A stretch of 11,713 nt of DNA, taken from NCBI GenBank assembly GCA_002299785.1, contig DBNL01000175.1:1-11713 (forward strand), given 5' to 3'. The position numbers were made by a program, and so were the translations under genes. Below the pieces are notes generated by a model. That model saw only the letters and a program-made list of their open reading frames with translations. It had not been told where the DNA came from and did no database searches. Positions within the stretch are counted from its first letter, which is position 1. Every line of letters starts with the position of its first letter. Origin of the DNA: Verrucomicrobia bacterium UBA673 (GTDB lineage: Bacteria; Verrucomicrobiota; Verrucomicrobiia; Limisphaerales; UBA1096). Below are positions 7,132-11,713 of the stretch, piece by piece.

Positions 7132-8062
7132 AGTGGAACGTCGCAAGCTGGGCAACACGGATCTTGAACTACCGGTCATCTCCTATGGCGCCTCGTCGCT
7201 GGGGCAGGAGTTCCGCCGGGTGACCATCGAGGAAGCACTCCGATCCTGTCGCGTGGCACTGGAACTGGGGATGAACTTCATCGACACCTCGCCCTTTTAT
7301 GGGCGCGGCATGAGCGAAGTTTTGCTCGGACAGGTGCTGCGCGATTTACCCCGGGAGGAATTCATTCTCGGCAGCAAGCTTGGCCGCTATGATCTGGAAC
7401 ATTTTGATTTCTCCGCCAAGCGAGTAGCTGAGAGCATCGACGTCAGCCTACAACGGATGGGGGTGGATCATCTCGACATCATTCTCTGCCACGACATCGA
7501 GTTTGTGGAGATGCAGCAGATTGTTAATGAGACCCTTCCGGCGATTCAAAAAATCCGCGACACAGGTAAAGTGCGATACATTGGTTTCTCTGGCTATCCG
7601 ATGAAAGTTTTCCCGTTCATCATGGACCAGATCGATGTGGACGTTGTGTTGTCTTATAACAACTACCACTTGCAGAATACGCGCTTCGCTGATCTGTTTC
7701 CCTACCTCAATGAAAAGGGCGTGGGCATCATGAATGCCGGACCCTTCTGCGCACGTCTGCTGACCAATGCCGCCTTGCCCGAATGGCACAAGGAACCTCA
7801 GGAAGTGCGTGTGGCCTGCAAAAAGGCCGCTGATCATTGTTCGGCCAAGGGCGTGGACATCGCACAATTGGCTGTGCAGTTTTGCGTGGCGCAAAAAGAC
7901 ATCGCGACCACGATCGCCGGCAGTGCGAATCCGGATAATGTCCGCAACTGGGCCAAGTGGGCTGAGAGCCCGATGGATGAGGAGTTGCTTGCCGAGGTGC
8001 TGACAATTCTCGAGCCCATTAAGGACATCGGTCATGTTGAAGGCCTGCCGAAGAACAACTAG
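7106..8062 (+). CDS. Aldo/keto reductase of the L-galactose dehydrogenase type
   Basis: The 318-aa product closely resembles plant L-galactose 1-dehydrogenase along its length: LGNTDLELPVISYGASSLG, NFIDTSPFYG, FDFSAKRVAESID, DIILCHDIEF, NETLPAIQKIRDTGKVRYIG, FPYLNEKGVGIMNAGPF and PEWH near residue 225. This family oxidises C1 of L-galactose, L-fucose or D-threo-aldoses to the lactone with NAD(P)+. The aldo/keto reductase tetrad is D60, Y65, K91 and H129. Two starts are possible: ATG 7106, which overlaps the previous gene by 26 bp, or GTG 7133, one base after the previous stop, which gives 309 aa beginning closer to the family's usual start. A still longer frame from 7046 adds an arginine- and proline-rich shadow of the upstream gene and is not credible. 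In this cluster it would be the entry enzyme for L-galactose. Confidence 0.88.
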   Translation: MPLINTSHKVERRKLGNTDLELPVISYGASSLGQEFRRVTIEEALRSCRVALELGMNFIDTSPFYGRGMSEVLLGQVLRDLPREEFILGSKLGRYDLEHFDFSAKRVAESIDVSLQRMGVDHLDIILCHDIEFVEMQQIVNETLPAIQKIRDTGKVRYIGFSGYPMKVFPFIMDQIDVDVVLSYNNYHLQNTRFADLFPYLNEKGVGIMNAGPFCARLLTNAALPEWHKEPQEVRVACKKAADHCSAKGVDIAQLAVQFCVAQKDIATTIAGSANPDNVRNWAKWAESPMDEELLAEVLTILEPIKDIGHVEGLPKNN

Positions 8063-8068
8063 AATTTC

Positions 8069-9094
8069 ATGAAAGCTATCATTCTGGAAAAGCCCGAGCA
8101 CTTCATCGCTTCAGATATTAATGAACCGGCGCAACCAGGCACGGGAGAGGCATTGGTGGAGGTGCATCGGGTGGGGATCTGCGGCACAGATGTGGCGGGT
8201 TATCTCGGTAAGATGCCCTTCTTTACTTATCCAGTGATACCCGGCCACGAGCTGGGCGTGCAGGTGCTGGCGGTGGGCCAGGGTGTGACCAATGTGAAGG
8301 CAGGTGATAACTGCTCTATTGAGCCCTACATGAACTGCGGAGAATGCTACGCTTGCAAGAAGGGCGCTACAAACTGCTGCGAATCACTCGAGGTAATCGG
8401 GGTGCACAAGGACGGCGGCATGTGCGAGCGCTTAGTGTTGCCGGCGCGTAAGCTACATCCTTCAGAGAAGTTGACGATGGAGCAACTAGCCTTGGTAGAG
8501 ACCCTGGCCATTGGCTGTAACTGTGTGAACCGATCCGCTTCAAACTCAGGCGACAAGGTGCTGGTGATCGGTGCCGGGCCAATTGGGATGGCGGCAATTG
8601 AATTTTTGAAGGTCGCCAAGACAGAGATTACGGTGATGGACATGAACGAGACCCGCCTGCAGTTTTGCAAAGAGAAGCTTAGAGTGGATCACACGGTAGT
8701 GTTCAAGAATGATGGCACAGAAGCGGATCGTCTACGTGAGGTCAATGGTGGGAATTTGCCGATTACGGTCATTGACGCCACTGGGAGCCATGTCTCTATG
8801 TCCAACGCCTTTAAATATGTGTCTTTCACGGGCCAAGTCTTGTATGTGGGAATCACCACCCAGGAACTCTCCTTTAAGCATGTAACCATTCACCGGCCGG
8901 AACTCACGATTAAAGCCTCGCGCAATGCTGTGCCGGCGGATTTCAAGCGAATCATCAGCCTAATTGAGGATGGTGTGATTGATACCGATCCGTGGCTTTC
9001 GCATCAGGCGAGCTATGATGATTTTATTGACGAATTCCCGAATTGGCTTAAGCCTGAGACGGGCGTTATCAAGGCTGTCCTAAATATGAATTGA
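8069..9094 (+). CDS. Zinc-dependent dehydrogenase, probable L-galactonate 5-dehydrogenase (LgoD-like)
   Basis: This 341-aa medium-chain dehydrogenase is full length. The catalytic zinc ligands are C38 (GICGTD), H60-E61 (GHE) and probably E144. The structural zinc site is C90-x2-C93-x2-C96-x7-C104. The Rossmann loop is GAGPIG at 168-173, and D191 at the end of the second strand favours NAD+ over NADP+. Among family members it most resembles E. coli LgoD (YjjN), which oxidises L-galactonate at C5 to D-tagaturonate: shared stretches include PFF-x-YP, the C-x2-C-x7 region with NCCE, VIGVH-x-DGG, VIDATG and the SRNA-x-P-x-DF block. It starts 6 nt after the aldo/keto reductase stop without a Shine-Dalgarno sequence. 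Its product would be the UxaE substrate. L-threonate, L-idonate or L-fuconate dehydrogenase activity is possible, because this superfamily changes substrate easily. Confidence 0.85.
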   Translation: MKAIILEKPEHFIASDINEPAQPGTGEALVEVHRVGICGTDVAGYLGKMPFFTYPVIPGHELGVQVLAVGQGVTNVKAGDNCSIEPYMNCGECYACKKGATNCCESLEVIGVHKDGGMCERLVLPARKLHPSEKLTMEQLALVETLAIGCNCVNRSASNSGDKVLVIGAGPIGMAAIEFLKVAKTEITVMDMNETRLQFCKEKLRVDHTVVFKNDGTEADRLREVNGGNLPITVIDATGSHVSMSNAFKYVSFTGQVLYVGITTQELSFKHVTIHRPELTIKASRNAVPADFKRIISLIEDGVIDTDPWLSHQASYDDFIDEFPNWLKPETGVIKAVLNMN

Positions 9095-9115
9095 AGACAG
9101 ATTTTTTTATCTTCG

Positions 9116-9144
9116 TAGCCCTCCGAGTCCAAACGCGAGGGCTA
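9116..9144. repeat. Perfect 8-bp inverted repeat after the sugar-acid cluster
   Basis: TAGCCCTC at 9116-9123 and GAGGGCTA at 9137-9144 are perfect reverse complements around a 13-nt loop. It lies 21 nt after the last cluster gene and overlaps the start of the small pseudogene. No T-run follows on the plus strand, so it is not a standard intrinsic terminator, although it may stabilise or help end the cluster mRNA. Confidence 0.5.
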
Positions 9145-9268
9145 TCTGGCCCTGCTGCTGTCGAATGACCCCGGCAACTAGAAGTGGTACTTCCAACTAT
9201 ACGAGGAGTTAACCATCGAGGAGGTGCCCGAGTTGCTTGAAGCTTTCGTGGAGGAATGTTCAATTGGT
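9119..9268 (+). pseudogene. Decayed second copy of the 66-aa small gene (TGG-to-TAG)
   Basis: Codons 9131-9244 align without a gap to codons 24-61 of the small gene at 3876 (nucleotides 3945-4058), with 21 of 38 residues identical. The best-conserved parts are KRE, LALLL against LTLLL, and the C-terminal EEV-x-ELLEA. An in-frame TAG at 9179-9181 sits where the intact copy has TGG (W40), so one G-to-A change explains it. A second in-frame stop at 9116-9118 lies just upstream, and the first 23 codons have no recognisable counterpart and no start codon. The coding frame continues past the homology to about 9268. It lies 24 nt after the dehydrogenase stop, outside the far end of the cluster that the intact copy opens. 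Confidence 0.7.
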
Positions 9269-9323
9269 GTATTTCCCAAATCCAGCTTGCATCAAGTGCA
9301 TCGAGGCGTAGCCTCCTTCTCAG

Positions 9324-10958
9324 GTGAAAAGGTTTCTGGTTAATCTGTCTGTGTTCTGCAGTTTTCTGGTTTTACACTCACAAGGCCTGAGTCAGGAGGC
9401 TCCGGAAAAACCGATCTGGGATGCCGCTTCCGACGGCGATATTGAAGCAATAGAGGCCCACATCGCCGCTGATACCGACCTCGACGAGCAAAACGAAATA
9501 GGTTACACGCCGCTGCATTATGGCGTGATGCAAACCAGGCCGATTGTGTTGGCCCTCCTGCTCGATGCCGGAGCCGACCCGGATGCGGTCAACAATCAGG
9601 CCAAGACCCCATTGGATCTCGCAATCTCCGGATCGAAGGACGAAATAATCGACCTGCTACTCGAGGCCGGGGCGTCGGTGGAGCCTCCCGTGGAAGGCAT
9701 TCATGTTCTCGCGTGGAACAATGAAGTCATCGGTGTTAAACTCCACATCTATGCTGGCACCGACATCGATCAATCAGACGAGTTTGGCAATATCCCATTG
9801 CTTCTCGCCGTAAAGAAGGGGCACATCGGAGTTCTCGAGCTGCTGATTAAGCACGAGGCCAACCTTGAAATCAGCGACCCGGACGGCTTCACTCCACTCA
9901 TCATGTCAGCGGAACTCAACCAACCGGATTTACTTCAGATTCTGCTCGATGCCGGAGCGGACATCGAAGCTGAGGACAAGGCCGAGCGCACCGCGCTAGA
10001 CTGGGCCATCATCATGCAGTCGACCGACGTGGAAACTATTCTCCGGAAGAACGACGCTCCGAGCGGCGCGGAGAAATCGTTCATTGCAGCGATCCAGACC
10101 AACAACATCGACGCCGTCAAAGCGCTCCTCGAAAATGGAGCCGACGTGAACGAACCGGCCTACACCACAAAGACCCCGCTGCACTATGCCTCCCACTCTC
10201 GCAACAAGGGAATCCTCACGCTGATGATGACCGAGGGGGCCGATCTCGAGGCCAAAACTGAGCAGGGATTCACCCCCTTGTCCTACGCCGTCGGGTTGAA
10301 TCATCCAGATAACTGCCGGATTCTCCTCGAGGCAGGTGCCGATGTGGATGCCATCGACAACTGGAAACGAACCAACCTGAACGTCGCTGCCGCCCAAGGC
10401 CTGAACGAGGTGGCGGCAATTTTGCTGGAGTTCGATGCTAACGTGAACACCCTGGATGTGTGGAACTGGTCTGCATTGGACGTGGCCGAAGCGTACGAGT
10501 TCACGGAGGTCGCCGAGCTGATTATCGAGACCGGTGGCGTTAACGGACCGCAAATCACCATCCACGAGGCCGCTGGTTCGGGTGATAACGACATGGTGGT
10601 GCTTCACCTGTTTTTCGGCACCGACATCAACCTGCTCGATGACAACGGTGAAACCCCTATGGACACCGCCGCCAACCTGCGTATGACCAACACCGTCGCC
10701 TTTCTGCAGGAGCAGACCCGCTTGGGCTTCGCAATGGATGACGACGGCAACAAGCTCATCAAGGTAGTCGGACCCTACGGCACCAGCGACCTTGCGCCGC
10801 TGCTGGAGTTCACCATCGAGTCCTCGGCTAACCTCAGCGACTGGAACATTGTCGAGTCGGTTGACAGCGATGACGGCGTCGGCGATATGGTATTCACCCC
10901 GGACCCCACGACCTCTGCCAAGTTTTTCCGTGTGACCGTGGCAGAGCTCGACGATTAA
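9324..10958 (+). CDS. Secreted ankyrin-repeat protein with C-terminal beta module
   Basis: The 544-aa product starts at GTG 9324, where a clear signal peptide begins (MKRFLVNLSVFCSFLVLHSQG, cleavage near residue 24). About 14 ankyrin repeats follow to about residue 466. They fall into blocks: each block opens with an unusual first repeat (IWDAASDGD, IHVLAWNNE, FIAAIQTNN, IHEAAGSGD) and the earlier blocks close with a short truncated repeat, so whole multi-repeat blocks seem to have been duplicated. Residues 467-544 form a different module with LEFTIESSANLSDWNIVES and AKFFRVTVAE, resembling a C-terminal module I associate with verrucomicrobial exported proteins. It should act outside the cytoplasm as a protein-binding scaffold; the partner is unknown. 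It is acidic and aspartate-rich throughout. No Shine-Dalgarno sequence is visible, and the GTG is chosen from the signal peptide. Confidence 0.87.
   Translation: MKRFLVNLSVFCSFLVLHSQGLSQEAPEKPIWDAASDGDIEAIEAHIAADTDLDEQNEIGYTPLHYGVMQTRPIVLALLLDAGADPDAVNNQAKTPLDLAISGSKDEIIDLLLEAGASVEPPVEGIHVLAWNNEVIGVKLHIYAGTDIDQSDEFGNIPLLLAVKKGHIGVLELLIKHEANLEISDPDGFTPLIMSAELNQPDLLQILLDAGADIEAEDKAERTALDWAIIMQSTDVETILRKNDAPSGAEKSFIAAIQTNNIDAVKALLENGADVNEPAYTTKTPLHYASHSRNKGILTLMMTEGADLEAKTEQGFTPLSYAVGLNHPDNCRILLEAGADVDAIDNWKRTNLNVAAAQGLNEVAAILLEFDANVNTLDVWNWSALDVAEAYEFTEVAELIIETGGVNGPQITIHEAAGSGDNDMVVLHLFFGTDINLLDDNGETPMDTAANLRMTNTVAFLQEQTRLGFAMDDDGNKLIKVVGPYGTSDLAPLLEFTIESSANLSDWNIVESVDSDDGVGDMVFTPDPTTSAKFFRVTVAELDD
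9558..9958 (+). repeat. 17-bp exact repeat inside the ankyrin gene
   Basis: CTGCTCGATGCCGGAGC occurs at 9558-9574 and 9942-9958, 384 bp (128 codons) apart and in the same frame, encoding LLDAGA. The nucleotide identity suggests fairly recent duplication of a repeat block or gene conversion, rather than protein-level convergence alone. Confidence 0.6.
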
Positions 10959-10979
10959 TTTCCAGAAGCCGGTTTACGG

Positions 10980-11001
10980 AAAAAGGGTGCTTTTTGGCAC
11001 C
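10980..11001. terminator. Weak hairpin between ankyrin and LOG genes
   Basis: Two alternative stems overlap: AAAAAG/CTTTTT (10980-10985 with 10990-10995) and GGTGC/GCACC (10986-10990 with 10997-11001). Read on the minus strand, the second stem is followed by C and five T, like an intrinsic terminator; on the plus strand the T-run lies in the loop. It could end the ankyrin transcript, but the orientation is better for the opposite strand. Confidence 0.25.
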
Positions 11002-11020
11002 AGCCGACTACTCTAACGGC

Positions 11021-11710
11021 ATGGCAGACAATCACAGAATGGAGCCTCCCTTCACGCGTGAGGATCCCTGGCGCATTTTCCGTATCATGGCTGAGTTCGT
11101 CGATTCGTTCGAGGAACTCTCCCGGCTCGAGCCTAGTGTAACCATCTTTGGCTCATCCCGCACCAAACCGCGTAACCCCTACTACCAGCAATCGGTGGCC
11201 ATGGCCAAAAAACTGGCCAAAGCCGGCGTGCCAGTCATCACCGGCGGTGGCCCGGGCATCATGGAGGCTGCAAACAAGGGAGCTGCACAGGGCAAAGGCA
11301 CATCGGTGGGCCTAAACATCGAGCTTCCTTTCGAGCAGTGCGGCAACAAGTACGCCAATCTTCCGATCAATTTTCACTACTTTTTTTCGCGAAAAGTCTG
11401 CCTAGTGAAATACAGCCTCGGGTTCGTTTACATGCCAGGCGGCTTCGGGACGCTGGATGAATTGTTCGAAGTGGCAACCCTAATACAGACGAAGCGCATC
11501 GAGCCGTTCCCTATGATCCTATTCGGTAAAAAACACTGGCGAGGGCTCCTTAACTGGGCAAAAAAAACGCTCGAATTCAACGGACAGATCAGCCCGGGCG
11601 ACATTGAGCTAATGACGCTGACCGACGATGTGGACGAGGCTGTAGAAATTCTTACCCGCTACATTCAGGAAAATAGAGGCAAGAAGCAGGTTGGCCCGGC
11701 GTTCAATTAA
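11021..11710 (+). CDS. LOG-family nucleotide 5'-monophosphate phosphoribohydrolase
   Basis: The 229-aa protein is a Rossmann-like member of the LOG (formerly 'lysine decarboxylase') family. These cytoplasmic enzymes hydrolyse the N-glycosidic bond of nucleoside 5'-monophosphates, including cytokinin ribotides in some members. Diagnostic motifs are FGSSRTKP (43-50), TGGGPGIMEAANKGA (74-88), FFSRK (121-125) and the phosphoribose/catalytic loop PGGFGTLDELFE (139-150, with E147). The annotation 'lysine decarboxylase' would be wrong, because the family lacks any PLP site. ATG 11021 is preferred; ATG 11039 is possible, and a TTG at 10994 lies inside a hairpin. An N-terminal stretch of about 35 residues before the first strand suggests the longer bacterial subgroup. 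The stop is 3 nt from the window edge. A functional link to the ankyrin gene 62 nt upstream is not evident. Confidence 0.9.
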   Translation: MADNHRMEPPFTREDPWRIFRIMAEFVDSFEELSRLEPSVTIFGSSRTKPRNPYYQQSVAMAKKLAKAGVPVITGGGPGIMEAANKGAAQGKGTSVGLNIELPFEQCGNKYANLPINFHYFFSRKVCLVKYSLGFVYMPGGFGTLDELFEVATLIQTKRIEPFPMILFGKKHWRGLLNWAKKTLEFNGQISPGDIELMTLTDDVDEAVEILTRYIQENRGKKQVGPAFN

Positions 11711-11713
11711 TCC

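Noticed and set aside
7448..8101. 217-codon open frame on the minus strand
   Set aside because: It is antisense to the aldo/keto reductase, with a composition typical of a shadow frame and no domain signature.
9095..9115. T-tract after the zinc dehydrogenase as an intrinsic terminator
   Set aside because: The seven T lie in the loop of a weak GAAGA/TCTTC pairing, not after a stable stem.
1..11713. CRISPR arrays, transposases, tRNA or rRNA genes
   Set aside because: No regularly spaced repeats, transposase motifs, tRNA-like cloverleaf or rRNA sequence were seen on reading both strands.

Overview
The window looks like a piece of a Verrucomicrobiota (or related PVC-group) genome. This rests on gene content only: a secreted PVC-type heme-binding dehydrogenase, a secreted LamG-domain protein, a secreted ankyrin protein with a C-terminal module of a type I associate with verrucomicrobial exported proteins, and mostly absent Shine-Dalgarno sequences. 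No rRNA or tRNA is present to confirm the taxonomy.

Layout: (1) 1-749, minus strand: the N-terminal part of a secreted LamG protein that runs off the left edge. (2) 750-1117: a divergent intergenic region. (3) 1118-3778: an 886-aa exported PVC-type cytochrome c/dehydrogenase, followed by a probable terminator at 3841-3870. (4) 3876-9094: a same-strand sugar-acid cluster: a 66-aa small protein, a COG3618 lactonase, UxaE, a ketose-3-epimerase-like TIM barrel, an L-galactose dehydrogenase-type aldo/keto reductase and an LgoD-like zinc dehydrogenase. (5) 9119-9268: a decayed second copy of the 66-aa small gene. (6) 9324-10958: a secreted ankyrin-repeat protein. (7) 11021-11710: a LOG-family nucleotide phosphoribohydrolase.

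The central result is a pathway reconstruction. The four recognisable enzymes of the cluster chain chemically: L-galactose -> L-galactonolactone (aldo/keto reductase) -> L-galactonate (lactonase) -> D-tagaturonate (LgoD-like 5-dehydrogenase) -> D-fructuronate (UxaE, C4 epimerisation). This would feed L-galactose, a sugar of red-algal galactans, into the hexuronate/KDG route. UxuA/UxuB, KDG kinase and aldolase, transporter and regulator are not in the window. A TIM barrel whose key residues all match those of D-tagatose 3-epimerase at a constant offset is translationally coupled to uxaE, and this linear scheme gives it no job. An operator-like inverted repeat followed by TATAAT lies directly before uxaE and would give a nearly leaderless mRNA, suggesting a regulated internal promoter.

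A second notable observation is the 66-aa small gene that opens the cluster. An ungapped, 38-codon homologous stretch lies just past the other end of the cluster, with a TGG codon turned into TAG. The cluster is therefore bracketed by one intact and one dead copy of an unrecognised small gene.
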